From the NCBI GenBank assembly GCA_013399875.1, contig VXAZ01006790.1, positions 248,001 to 312,000 on the forward strand: DNA of 64,000 bases, read 5' to 3'. This DNA is from Gymnorhina tibicen (taxonomy: Eukaryota > Chordata > Aves > Passeriformes > Artamidae). The notes under the pieces are model-generated. The model saw nothing but the letters and a program-made list of their open reading frames with translations, did no database searches and was not told the origin of the DNA. The position numbers were made by a program, and so were the translations under genes. Below are positions 50,173-61,289 of this stretch, piece by piece (position 1 is the stretch's first letter; each line of letters starts with the position of its first letter).

Positions 50173-51867
50173 TTTAACGTACCTGTGGTTTTTGTCATGC
50201 ACCAGCGGTTGAGATGCCTCAGCAGATTACTTTTCTTTTTCAACATGTGAGAAGTAAAATAAATAGGAAAGTAAATATGTAAAGATCAGAAGTGGTGTTC
50301 TTTTATCCTGACTGTAGGACTGATGCTGAGTGATGAGTGCCTCCAGGTTGTTCCTTTGGTGTTTGGGTGGTTTTTGCAGGTTTGTCTTGAGGTGGCACCT
50401 CAGATGTCTGTTTTGATTCTCATTGCCTTGAAATATTTATAGTTGATCTTTAAAAAGTTAGTGTTTGAAGGTATTCCTAAATGGCCAACATGTGTTCTTC
50501 AGATGATTTTCAAGTGTCCTTTGCTGCCCTGGGAGAAATCATGGGCATGTTTCTGAACGTTTCAGGGTAAATTAACTCAAATGTAAGCGACATGTAAGGG
50601 TTTATTGAACTTTTTGGAAGGTAACAATATGGAGATGCTGTGGCAAAGTGCTGAGCTCCTGGAGGAGCCCCTTCTGGCAGGCTTTCCCCGCAGAAGGTAT
50701 TGGGGAAGCATGTCATGACTTGAACAAGCCCCAAAATATCCATTTGTCACTGGGCAGAGCCAGGTAGGACATGCTGAGGTTTGTTCCTGGCTTTTATAAC
50801 ATAGTGGTATTTCCCTTTCTTTGCTATTTAGAGTTTTTACTGGTTTAAGGTGTTACAAGTCTCAGTTTTTCCTCCACCTGTTTTTACTGCTCACAGTATA
50901 ACAAAAAGAATTACTAAAATACACTTTTTTTTTCCTAGTTCTTAACCCTGGCTGGTTCTTTCTCTGTAAAACTCACTGCAGCTGTGAGTATGTAAGGATT
51001 TTTGGTACTCAGTGGTAAACTTAAAGTCTAAATTTTCATGGATTGTTATTAGTTTGTTAGGGAATTATCGACTGGAGTAATGTTATGTATAAGGAAGATA
51101 ATATGAAATATAAAATAACTCAAGGATATACTGAGATAAAAACTTAGTTAAAAACTATTAGCAGTGTGTTTTCTCAGGATTAATTATAACTTTACTTTAA
51201 GCAGTGCTCACACAGGAAGAGAATTATCAACAGCTTGTTTTAAAAACACATTTTTGGTGGTTGTTGCCACAAATATGGGATTTTCACATCACACCTGATT
51301 TATAACTCGTATTCCAAGAGTTTGGAAGTTCTTATTGTGGATATGGGAACACTAGATTGGGACTTTGAACTGAGTATTCTGGGCATTTTTCCTGCTTTAT
51401 GCTAAGACCAATGTAGTATTTGTATTAATCTTTTTATTTTTATTGGAAAATGCCACCATGAAGTGTTGGGAAATTGAAATGTCTTTAAAAAAAAAAAAGC
51501 TGGGATTGAATTGATGCAATATGCTAGTATATGGACTTTAAATATTGTGTCAGATCCCTTTTTGAACAAGCCAGTTTACGACCCGAGATGTGCATCCATC
51601 GGTTTGTGTTGTGTAGCTGTGCTCTGTGTAACCTGAATTCAGTGCAGGTTTCTGCAGGGTACCAGCACCCCCTCGTGGGCTGTGTGATTGTGATTTTGGA
51701 ACCATTTTAGAATAGCCTTATCTTCATACTGGTAAGGCCCCATCAACATTTTTTCAGAACTAGGAGGTTATTTGTTAAATTAAAGCTGTCTGTTCCTGAT
51801 CCAACAGCTGTGCCTATTCGTGGAAATAAAATTTCTCACAGCATCCCTGTTATCCTGTATCCTCCTT

Positions 51868-51912
51868 AGAATAAGAATCACAAAACGGTTTGGTTGGAAG
51901 AGGCTTTAAAAA
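51868..51912 (-). mobile_element. CR1 LINE 3' tip, reverse orientation (very short)
   Basis: AGAATCACAAAACGGTTTGG then TTGGAAGAGGCTTTAAA, the reverse of the last ~45 bases of CR1. Confidence 0.65.
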
Positions 51913-52576
51913 TTGGGGTGTGTGTGTTTTACCCTACATCTACCAGTTGTTTTCCACCCCACTGCTGGTAGTTGAGGGATTTTCCTGTTTTGCAGAATAC
52001 AGACTGATGCAGTGGGATCAAGAAACTGGTGTTTGGAAAGGGGGTTGTTGTATGAGGGGCCATTTATATGGATTAAAATCAATCCCTACAAAGAAAAACT
52101 GAAGAGCTAAATTAAAAAAAAAATCTAACAAGATGAGGACTCTGGATTTGTTTTCAGGGTAAGCTGGCTGTGATAACACAAGTTTATTTTGGTTTTAAAC
52201 CATTATTTACCACATTTTTTCTGATCCTCTCTCCTAGAAGGTGCAGAGATTGCAGATTGGGTTCTACTACATAACTGCTTGTACCTCAGGGGTGTTTCTT
52301 CTGACCTCCAGTGCTAGGCACCTTGAGTCTTGATTTCTTTTATTTAATTTATTTTTTAATTTTTTTTTTTACCAACCAGGAATGTCCAGAATGGTCTGTC
52401 CCCCTCTCTTTGCTAGGGTTACAAAGGACTTGGCTCTGGGACTATGTATATATAGTATGGACTATTTATTTATAGAGAATCAGAAGTTTGTCCCTTTTAA
52501 GGTCAGGAGTTGCCATTTGTAATGCACTTAAATTTTTAGAGAGCCAAACAATTAACTGGATTTCCTCTTCTTGCAG

Positions 52577-52613
52577 GTTGCAGAATCAGCATGTGTCTCC
52601 AATAGTTAAAAAG
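52577..52613 (+). other. ADARB1: Probable ADARB1 5'UTR exon (37 nt) with in-frame stop
   Basis: A strong acceptor (TTTCCTCTTCTTGCAG, ending 52576) and a strong donor (AAG|GTAAGC at 52614) bound a 37-nt exon. If joined directly to the start-codon exon at 61215, the ADARB1 frame running back into it meets TAA at 52607-52609. Translation of that transcript would then have to begin at the canonical ATG. Mammalian ADARB1 also has several small non-coding 5' exons. It is called from splice signals and position, with no sequence match recalled. Confidence 0.5.
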
Positions 52614-54629
52614 GTAAGCATACTATATTTGCAAACAGAGTAGGATTCTCTGCTTTCTGATTGATGTATTTGGCTCATAACTTGGAGGAGGAGAGACTTC
52701 ATCTTAATGTATTTGAACACTTCTTTAGTACTTTATTGTTTTATCTATAACTTTTACTTGTTTGTACTCTAAATCCCTTCACAATTATTGGATCAGCACA
52801 GTTTGAAAATAGGGATGATATTGGTTAGAAATATCTAAGGGAATCAAGTTGATACTGCAAAAACTTAGTTACCCTTCTGGGTGCAAATTTGTATCCAATA
52901 CATATTAATAAAGTAAATAGGCAGAGCTGGCATGTAGGACTTGAGAGTTTGCAGTGTTTGAGCAAAGCTTAGTAACTGATTTTGGTGGGAAAAGAGGAAA
53001 TAAATCCAATTTGTAAGTCTATCTCCTAATCCCAACCATCAGCCTACCTGTATGACTGGTTTTTTCATCTTTTTATGAAACAGCTTCAAGATATGAGTCT
53101 CTTTTAACCTCCTTTGAAACTATTTTAGATTTTTCTTGCAATTAGTTATTATTTTCCTTAGCACTGGATAGCTGTATCAGTTATCTTTTAAATGACGTTG
53201 AAAATATTGATATTACTTAATGGGAGGTCTAGGCTGCTCAGTTTTTCTCTGCAGTTACCACTTTTGCTTGGAAGCACATCATAAATACATTTCTGACAGT
53301 CACAGGTATTTGAGGAGTCCTTCAGAAATAAAATATGCTAAAAATGAGATGTTCAGCCCTAACAGTAAGCCGGCAAGGAGGTTATAAAGGAATAAATCTG
53401 CAAACATCTTAACTTATTTCTAATTTAAGCAGAGCTCTAGACTTCCTTGGTCAAGGGAACAATAGATGCAACCTCAATTATTCATGTAACAGCAGATGGC
53501 ACTGTTGGAATGGATTGAATAAACTCCAAGCTGAGCAATGTATGAGGTATATATGAGAGCTCTTGGGGTTCCCAGTGTGCAGCCAGCAGCTCTGGATCTG
53601 GAATTTGCTGTGCAGAGCAACTTCTCAGGCTGTAGTTTAGCCCCTACTAACGCTAGCAGTTGCTGCTAATTTATATTCATTCTTGCTGAAGTGCACAAAA
53701 CTAAAAGGAAAACTGCTGTTGGCCTGTAATATTGTCCTTGTGCTTGAAAAATACACAACTTGCTTGTGGGAGCGAAAAATTGAAAAATCTTTGAAAGTGC
53801 ATACAAAATACAGTGTATGGCTATTTCTTCTAAGAGTATGTAAAGTAAACTGATAATAGGGGCCAAATCCATAAGTAAATGAGATTTGCAAGGATGGTTT
53901 TGGTGTGTGGAGATTTTCATGTGATATCTATTTAAAAATTTACCATACAATATGTGATGTATATACATATACTTTATCTATATGTAAAATAGAGGCTGCA
54001 GCATGGCCTCGAGCCTCGTGCTGCCAGGGGACCTGATGGGAAGGGATTAGAGATGCCACAGCTGCAGGGGGTCTCCAAGCTGGGCTCACAAATCCTTCAT
54101 TGCAAAACTCCATCTATCACAGGCCATAAATCCATGGAAAAATAGACTGGCTTTGTTCCAGTGGACTAGGTGGCAGAGGGGAGAACTGAGGAGATGCTGA
54201 AGTTTTCCATCAGTCTGGCTGTGTTGCTTCTGATCTCACCTGGGTTAGTTTACCTCTGAGATTTGGGTGGAATATTCTTGAGTTGTTTAGTGTCTCTGCT
54301 TTCCTGGTTTAGTGATGCAGGTGAAATGGGAGTATTGGAGATGGGTAGGTCCAAAATTCCACCTGGGAACTGCTTTTTCTTTGGAGAGAAGGCAGCCCAT
54401 TTTCTTCTTGATGCCTCAGTGGATGTCAAATCTGTGAAATACAAGGTGTCATGGGATTTACTGCTTCCAGCACACACATTAACGCTGAATGCCATAGTTT
54501 TGTTCTGTGTGCAGCATTTACTTCCTTACACTTGGTTTTCAACCTGCTTTTGTCGAATCATGTAGACATTATAATACACTTAAGGATATTGAGTATTTAA
54601 CTTCATACATATTACAGATTGCTTATAAC

Positions 54630-55013
54630 GGGGTTGTTCAGCCTGGAGAAGAGAAGACAAGGCTCTGGGAAACCTCACTGTAACCTTCCAGTACCTAAAG
54701 GGGGCTTGTAAAAAAGAGGGAGAGTGACTTTTCATGCGGACAGATAGTGATAAAAGAAGAGGGGGAATGGTTTTAAACTATAAGAAGAGAGATTTAGATT
54801 AGAAGCAAAAAGGAAATTATTCCCTGTGAGAGTGGTGAGGCTCAGAGAAGCTGTGGCTGCCTCGTTGCCAGAATCGTTCAAGAGTAGGTTGAACAGGGCT
54901 TGGAGCAACCTCGTCTAGTGGAACGTGTCCTTGCCCATGGCAGGGGCTGGAAAGAGATGAGCTTTAAGGCCCCTTCCAACTTAAACCACTGGTCTATGAT
55001 TTGATTCTATGAT
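54630..55013 (+). mobile_element. CR1 LINE 3' fragment
   Basis: GTTGTTCAGCCTGGAGAAGA to GATTTGATTCTATGATA. Internal blocks are recognisable, with a deletion in the GGCCCTGGCACAGG section. Confidence 0.92.
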
Positions 55014-56849
55014 ATTTCTTATTTCCTAAAACTGTTGTTAATGTCACACCTGCAGTGGGTCACCAAGTTTCTCTCCCAAGGGCACTGTGTATGTTCTTTA
55101 GACAGTAGTCAGATTTTAGAGGCCTGTTTCTCTCTTCAAAGCTGTCATCCTTCAAGGCCTTGTCTCAGGCCTCCTTCCTGAGTGTCATACGCCAGAGTCA
55201 CTGCCTTGGGGAGCAGAGGTTGGTAGAGTTAGGAGCTGCTTTGGGGAGGAGAGCTACAAAGGTGACCTGGAGAATTCTCTTTTCCATCTTTACACCAAAT
55301 TTTGTGAATCAAATCTCTGACAGGTTAGGGCAGATAGAGTAATTATTAAAAGCAAAATCACTTTTGACTTCAGATAGCTAATGCAGCAACTCTTCCCCCA
55401 GAAGGAAGGAGAAATACACATTGTTCTGTATCTCTTTCTTGGCTGTGCTGAGAACAAGGTGGTAAAAATTTGAGCAGCTGAAGGAATTATGGTAAAGAGC
55501 TCAGTAGCTGCACAGACTGCTCTTTGCATTTTAAAAAGTGTGCTGTTTTCTCAAAGGTGCAAAATGAATTCTCATCCCCCTAAGGGGTATTTTTTCCTTT
55601 CTCTCTGTGTCAGTGTTGCTTTTCCTTCAAAGCTGTGTAGAGCTAGATACCTCACCCTCCATGTCCTTGGTCTGTCACACAGCTTATTGTGTATTGAAAT
55701 GTGAAACTTGGCTTGAAACTGTTAATTAGCATGCAGAACAGCACACCAAATTAGGCACAGTACTAGTTTGGGGAGTTGCTGTTAGATGGGACTCATTTCC
55801 TCCTGAGTTTCTTGGTGATGAACATGTGACTGTGGCATGACTATGGCATTGATGGCTTGTTCCTCCATGGTAAGTTCTTCTTTCTAAATTGTGTCACCTG
55901 AGCTCAAAGGTTCCTGTTGCTCTTTCTTCATCCTTAGAGAAGTAGTGTCTAATAACATGGATGCTGAAGTAAAACTTCAGCTCTTCTGAAGTGGGGAAGT
56001 TCAAAGCTTTTAGTGCTTAGGCTTCAGACAAAAATAATTATAGTCACTCAGTCTCTTGCTTTCCATCACAGTCTGGAGATATAAAAGTTATCTGGGGAAT
56101 GAGTGCCAGCAGGTAGAGCTCCTTGTTAGCACATCAGCCCAGTACCAGTGGTGAGCTTGAGCATGTTGGGTTTGGTTAGTGAAGTACTGCTAATTTTAGA
56201 TGCCGGTGACAAGGCTTTTCAAAAAATGCCAGCCTGGATAGTTGTCAAAATATGATGGTGCATGGAAGTCATCTACCAGAGTTCATCTAGATTCAATCAT
56301 GTGCTGTCTTCCTGATGTACTGAGAAATAAAAGTCTGAGAGCAGCTGGAGGTGACAGGTCAGAGAAATCTCATCACTGTAGTAACACACTGAAGAAACCT
56401 GTGGAGCTTGCCTCTGCAGGCATTCCCTGCTGGAATGTGCTTTTTTGTCCTGTGAGGTTTCATCTGAGGGCAGGATTAAAGGATAGCTGCAACCCTCAGC
56501 CTGTGCTGATGATCTGTAGGATCTACAGGATCAACATATGTTTGTTGGTCACTCAAATGGGGAAACAGGATGATATCACATTATCCCATAATGTCGCATG
56601 TTACTTTTTAGTTTATGAAAAGGCTGGAAAATACCACACGTAATGTTGACAATAGGAGGCCTCTTGGTCAGGCCTGGCGTAGAAACCCTTGTATGGAAAA
56701 TCTGTGACTAAAGTATATTTGAGATTAGCATATTTATGTATTCCTGCTATTTCCAAATACATTCTGTGCCTTTTGAGGCAGTGTATGAAATGTGAACATG
56801 AGAAACAGTTGTAAAGGATGCTGAAAGCATCGTTTCATGCACTAGGCTG

Positions 56850-56857
56850 TATAAATA
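56850..56857 (+). promoter_or_regulatory. ADARB1: TATA-like box, possible alternative ADARB1 promoter
   Basis: TATAAATA lies 388 bases before the first ATG of the upstream coding exon. A GC-box-like GGGGGCGAGG at 57185-57194 lies closer. The mammalian extended form is reported to use its own promoter, which makes a promoter here plausible. TATA-like strings are common in AT-rich introns, so this is weak. Confidence 0.22.
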
Positions 56858-57237
56858 TTTCCTTGCTTATGTCTCTCCTTGTTTCTGAGCTACAGGACTG
56901 AAGAGTTGCCCTCCTTTATTAATAACAAAATAAAATTAATTGTGCCTTTCCACACCTAGCAGTGAGGATGTCTTTGATCTAGTCCTTCTAGGAGAACTGT
57001 CCTTCCTTGCCCCTTCTGTGTGACAAAGGGTTAATTGCCACATGTGCCTCTGGCAGTGGGTAGGGGCGAGCTGCATCCTTCACTCATCTTTGTTCACTGG
57101 ACTGTGCATTGGTGTGCTCCAGGGTTCCAGGGGCTGGGTAGAGAGAGCATTCCTTTTGGGAATACATTGCTGCCGCTTTGGGGAGGGGGCGAGGGGTCGC
57201 ACAGGCAGTCAAAAGGTGCATGGCATAACGTCAAGCC

Positions 57238-57319
57238 ATGGCTCTGGGCATGGGGACCCTCTGCAGCACGGCCGGATTGCGCTGGAAACGAAGGAGGACG
57301 AAACGATCTGAGAGGAAAG
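57238..57319 (+). CDS. ADARB1: ADARB1 upstream coding exon: R-domain N-terminal extension (ADAR2R-type)
   Basis: From ATG 57238 (context GCCATGG, a strong start) the frame reads MALGMGTLCSTAGL, then WKRRRTKRSERK, to a donor AAAG|GTAGGG at 57319/57320. The single leftover G joins AC at the start of the 61215 exon to give Asp, so the product continues KRSERKD-RSSLRQPRNQHRYFT-MDVDD with no stop. The extension before the canonical Met is 43 residues, or 39 from the second ATG at 57250. The basic cluster closely matches the ADAR3 R domain (KRRRRRRSKRKDK), a single-stranded-RNA-binding element. Mammals have an ADAR2 splice form with such an extension from an upstream exon. An in-frame TAA at 57226-57228 limits the frame upstream. 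The 5' edge of the exon, and whether it is a first or internal exon, cannot be fixed. A local rise in CpG fits conserved coding sequence. Confidence 0.78.
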
Positions 57320-59147
57320 GTAGGGCTTGAATTGCTACATTTAATTGCTGAAACAAAGGAGTTGGTGGAGGGGTGGTGGTGGTGTTGTGAACATAGTTTT
57401 CAGGTGAGGTTTGAACCTCTTTGCTAAGTGCGACTTCAGTGTTTGCACTTTGGATTCATAAGAAATCCAGCTTATCAGAAATATTTTGAGCAAGAACCAT
57501 TTCCCAATGTTTTATTTTACTTGGCTTTCAAAGGACTTTGGAAGGAGAGGACTTTTTAACAAATATGAAACTTCTCTAAAACTGCAGCTTTCTGACTTAC
57601 ACTGTTTTCTAATAGTTCTGTGTCATCTGTCAGGTTAATGGGATTTTTTGCATACATGCCATTTGCTGAATGTAGAGCATTGTTACCTGCTAATTCTCCT
57701 TTTCAAGACATATTTAGGTTTTCTCTCAGTCATGAGAATAAACTAAGATAACTCTTAAGGTCTTTCACAACTCTTTTTTGCATGCAGTCGATTCCTAGGA
57801 TATTCTAACAGCAGAAATACAGGTTATCTCTAAGTCCTCATGTGATGTGTACTTGCTATAGCTGACATTTACTTAAAAATCTCTCAAGTAGTCTCCTGTG
57901 AAAATAAAGGCAAATTCTGTTGTGTTGGCTGCTGCATTTTTAAGTACTTCCGATGTTCTTCCTATCTTTGAAATACTCTACAGGAATTAAAGACTTCAAA
58001 ACCAGGAGAGGATTAAAAGTGTACTTTCTCCTGGCTCCAATTAAATTAGCATACATTTAGATATTGTTTTCCTGTTTGATATGGCTGGCTTTTAATGCAT
58101 CTAGGAAAAGAAAGGTTTTTGTAGTCAGAACACTTCAGGTGTGCTGCTATGCAGAATCGCTTGGCTTTGGTGAGTGAATTTAGGTAAGAGCTGGGTGGAG
58201 GTTTGTTGCTCTGTGTTATGAACAAAAAACTCCCCTCTGCTATATCAGCATAGTGCAGTCAAACCCTCAATTTATTTTATCAGTATACCTGAGAGCAAAC
58301 AGTCCCTGCAGCCACGGAGCCAGCTTCTACCACAGCCCCATTCCACAGAGAACGTGCTGTGAATACACTGACCCAAATCACTTCATATTTATGGCAGTTA
58401 TTCCTGGTTTTGAAAGTTTTGTTAATCTCTGAACAGCAATTAAGCTTTTTCCTTTACTCTTACATTTTCTTTTCCCAAATAAAAGTTTTTTCCAGTACTG
58501 AGAATGTTATTGTAGTTGTGTCCCTTATCCCAGAGCAGGATTTTAGGAACAAAACTTGAGAGTTTATCATACCTTGGTGTCCAAGGCAGATGCACAGCTT
58601 CAGTGAAGTCCTTTTGGAAGGTGTCCTTGCTCAGATGCCACTGACCATTGCCCAACCTCGTGTGGAGGTTTTGTGTCTGTAGGACCTGAGATGTTCCTGG
58701 ATATCAGTTGCTAAATGGGTTATTTACAGGCAGTGAATGTGTTTATTAATGCAGTTTTGCTGCTTGAATAAAAGTTTGGAAGGTCAAAGAAGTCAGAAAT
58801 GCTGTTTCTTCTTCAAAGTGAAATGCTAACTGAATCACTAATGATTTCAGAAGTAATCAAGCATGCCTTGGCAAGAGAGGAAGCTTTTTTTGTAGTGAGC
58901 AGCCCGGGCTCAGAGTCCATTTTGTGGAAAAAATCTCCCCTCTCTTTCTGAAAGCATACACAGGTCCTATTTTATATGGAAGGACTTTGAAAAACCTTTT
59001 TTCTTATTAGCAAATCCTCTACATTTGAAAGCCAGGTGGAAAAAAAAATCCATGGATTACAGTGGGAGGAAGTTTGGAAGATAAATGTGTATACAGAGTA
59101 CTGAGTTCATTCTTTCTGCGCAGCTGAGTACTGTCTCCTACACATTA

Positions 59148-59305
59148 TTCATAGGATCATACAATGTTAAGGGGTTGGAATGGACCTTAAAGATCATCCA
59201 GTCCCAACTGTGGGCAGGGACACCTCCCCCTAGACCAGGTTGCTCAAGTCCTTATCCATCCTGGCTTTGAACAGTGCTGGGGTTGGGGCATCCACAACAT
59301 TTCAT
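59148..59305 (-). mobile_element. CR1 LINE 3' end, reverse orientation
   Basis: ATAGGATCATACAATGTTAA, CTTAAAGATCATCCAGTCCC, AGACCAGGTTGCTCAAGTCC: the reverse CR1 3' end. Confidence 0.88.
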
Positions 59306-59444
59306 ACTGTTTAAATATCTAATTCATTCTCTTCCAAGTATTTTTGACTTGAAGTGGGTGGTTGTTAGAAATTAGTTGTAATGGAAATAGTTACTTGTAT
59401 AAAACACACACAGTCTTGTAGTGATGTGCTTAGAATAAGAGAGG

Positions 59445-59612
59445 CTTAGCAGGCTGCCGTAGGAAGTGGTGGAATCACCATCCCTGGAGTTGCTCAGGAA
59501 ACAAATAGACATGGCATTTCATGCTTTGGTTTAGTGGGCATTGCTCTTACTCAGTCAAAGGTCGGACTTGATCTTGAAGGTTTGAAGTCAGTGGTTCTGT
59601 GGCTCTTACATT
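59445..59612 (+). mobile_element. CR1 LINE 3' fragment
   Basis: GGAATCACCATCCCTGGAGT, GACATGGCATTTCATGCTTT and a diverged 3' end. Confidence 0.78.
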
Positions 59613-60329
59613 CTTTACCAGAGTGATCTGCCGGTGCAGTTGTGGGGACTGGAGAGAGCAGCTGAGCGCTGCTAACTGTACTCATGTATTTTTTTTATAA
59701 AGAAAGGATTAGGAAAAAAGGCGATCATTCTTGATATGCCAAGAGTAGTCTAACTCTTAAATACATATGGTTAAAGCTTAAAACAGAGAGCTTAGTGTCA
59801 TTTGGCTGCATTAATACTGTAGGGAGTGTATCTCTTAGGTACCTTAGGGCTCTTCTGTCAACTGTCCTCGGCTGTTTATCTTCCTTGATGCTTCCAGAAT
59901 CTGTTTTAGCAGAGTTACTGAACTTATTTAAAAAAAAAATAATTATGCAGATATTTATGCAAGTGGAGTTTCTGTTTGCCTTTGCTTTTAGCAGAGAGGA
60001 GCTTGCCTTTTCTCTCCTCCAGGCTGTGGGGTGAGCTGCTGAACCGAGGCTGATAACCCAGCTTCTCAGGAGGGTTTATCCATGGTGTGGAAGTGTGGGG
60101 CAGCTCTACAGTCTTTTTCACTTCTGGCTTGGCTCAGGGAGCTCACTCATCACCTTGGTAGGAGTTAAACCAGGAATTGTTCAAGTCTTTTGTCCTTGAG
60201 TACAAAGTGGTGCTGCAGGAGTAACTGGAGCAGGTGTGATGTGCTAATTAAGGTGATAATTATTTACAAGTCCTGTTGATTACAGTCAACTAATTTCCTC
60301 TTGTTACAGTGGAGTGTGCTGATGTTGTG

Positions 60330-61010
60330 TAATGCAAACTGTCTCAGGGGTTGGGCCCAATGGGTTATAGTGGATGGGGTGACATCAGGTGTGTGTTCAG
60401 TCACTACTGGGGTTCCACAGGGCTCCATCCTTGTCCCTGTGCTTTTCAACATCTTCATAAATAGCCTGGAGGCAGGAATCAAAGGAATACTAAATAAGTT
60501 TGCTGCTGATACTAAATTGGAAAGAGCTGTTGACTCACTCAAGGGTAGAGGGGCCCTGTAGAGAGGCCTTGACAAATTTGAGGGCTGGGCAGTCACTAAC
60601 CATAAGAAGTTTAATACGGGCAAGTGCTGGATTCTGCACCTGGGGTGTGTGTATAGACCAGGAAATGAGAGGCTGGAGAGCAGTGCTGTGGAAAGGGACC
60701 TGTGGGGGTCCTGGTTGATGGCAAGTTGAGTAGGAGTCAGCAGTGCCCTGGCAGCCAGGAGGGACATCAGGCACAGCATCCCCAGCTGGGCAAGGGAGGA
60801 GATTGTCCCGCTTTGCTCTGGGCTGGTGTGGCCTCATCTTGAGTCCTAGGGACTACAATATAAAAAAGACATGAAGCTATTAGAGATTGTCCAAAGGAGG
60901 CTGCAAAGAAAATGAAAAGTCTGGAGGGGAAGCCATAGGAGGAGCAGCTGAGGGCACTTGGCTTGTTGAGCCTGGAGGAGGCTGCAGGGAGACCTCACTG
61001 TGGTCTTTGT
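60330..61010 (+). mobile_element. CR1 LINE fragment with end of reverse transcriptase ORF
   Basis: The longest CR1 copy. Its left part still reads as reverse transcriptase: TTGVPQGSILVPVLFNIFIN, then GILNKFAADTKLERAVDSLK. This corresponds to the RT palm region, in which the conserved catalytic motif is usually FADD; here the first Asp is replaced by Ala (FAAD). The frame stops at TAG in the segment after LKGRGAL (about 60559). Downstream blocks continue into the CR1 3' region. The copy is dead and 5'-truncated. Confidence 0.9.
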
Positions 61011-61214
61011 CATCCCACTCTGGCCTTCGACAGACTGGGGCTGCATCTTTCAGTCACTGACGATCATCTCAGTTTTAGGAGGGATCTTTCGTCAGGATTT
61101 ACCCAAACAGTCCAGTGCCAAGCCAGGGCCTAGGCTGCTGCTTTTAAAGGATATTTAATACTTTACCTTATAAATTGGTACCTTAAAGCCTAAATATCCC
61201 TCCTTGTTTTCCAG

Positions 61215-61289
61215 ACAGAAGCAGTCTCCGGCAGCCAAGAAACCAGCACAGATATTTCACAATGGATGTAGACGATGAAGAAAACATGA
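61215..61289 (+). CDS. ADARB1: ADARB1 start-codon exon (double-stranded RNA adenosine deaminase 2, first codons)
   Basis: The acceptor CTTGTTTTCCAG ends at 61214. ATG at 61262 starts MDVDDEENM plus one base, before the donor A|GTAAGA at 61290. This is the N-terminus of ADAR2 (human MDIEDEENM, followed by Ser; the carried-over A is the first base of a Ser codon). ADAR2 is the nuclear enzyme that converts adenosine to inosine in double-stranded RNA, including the glutamate-receptor Q/R site. Its two dsRNA-binding domains and deaminase domain lie in exons right of the window. The 47 bases before the ATG are open in the same frame (RSSLRQPRNQHRYFT), so they can be 5'UTR or coding depending on the upstream exon used. 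Confidence 0.93.

Larger units (their letters stand above)
37618..52576 (+). other. ADARB1: ADARB1 5' intron, part 2
   Basis: A long, mostly AT-rich intron without recognisable coding exons. It holds CR1 copies at 40424-40515, 42266-42350, 44380-44552, 44930-45278, 46795-47333, 49668-49850, 49893-50172 and 51868-51912, an isolated CpG-rich LTR-like patch at 41573-41768, AT-rich microsatellite-like sequence at 41785-41870, and homopolymer tracts around a 6-bp gap at 45619-45624. Confidence 0.55.
52614..57237 (+). other. ADARB1: ADARB1 5' intron, part 3
   Basis: AT-rich intron with one CR1 copy (54630-55013). No other exon is recognised. Its right end holds a TATA-like box at 56850-56857 and a G-rich GC-box-like stretch at 57181-57195, just before the alternative exon. 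Confidence 0.55.
57320..61214 (+). other. ADARB1: ADARB1 intron between the R-domain exon and the start-codon exon
   Basis: A 3.9-kb intron containing CR1 pieces at 59148-59305, 59445-59612 and a long one at 60330-61010. No other exon was seen. Confidence 0.65.

Noticed and set aside
57042..57311. 89-codon open frame over the R-domain exon region
   Set aside because: It is a different frame from the ADARB1-compatible one and resembles no protein; it is a shadow of the real exon.
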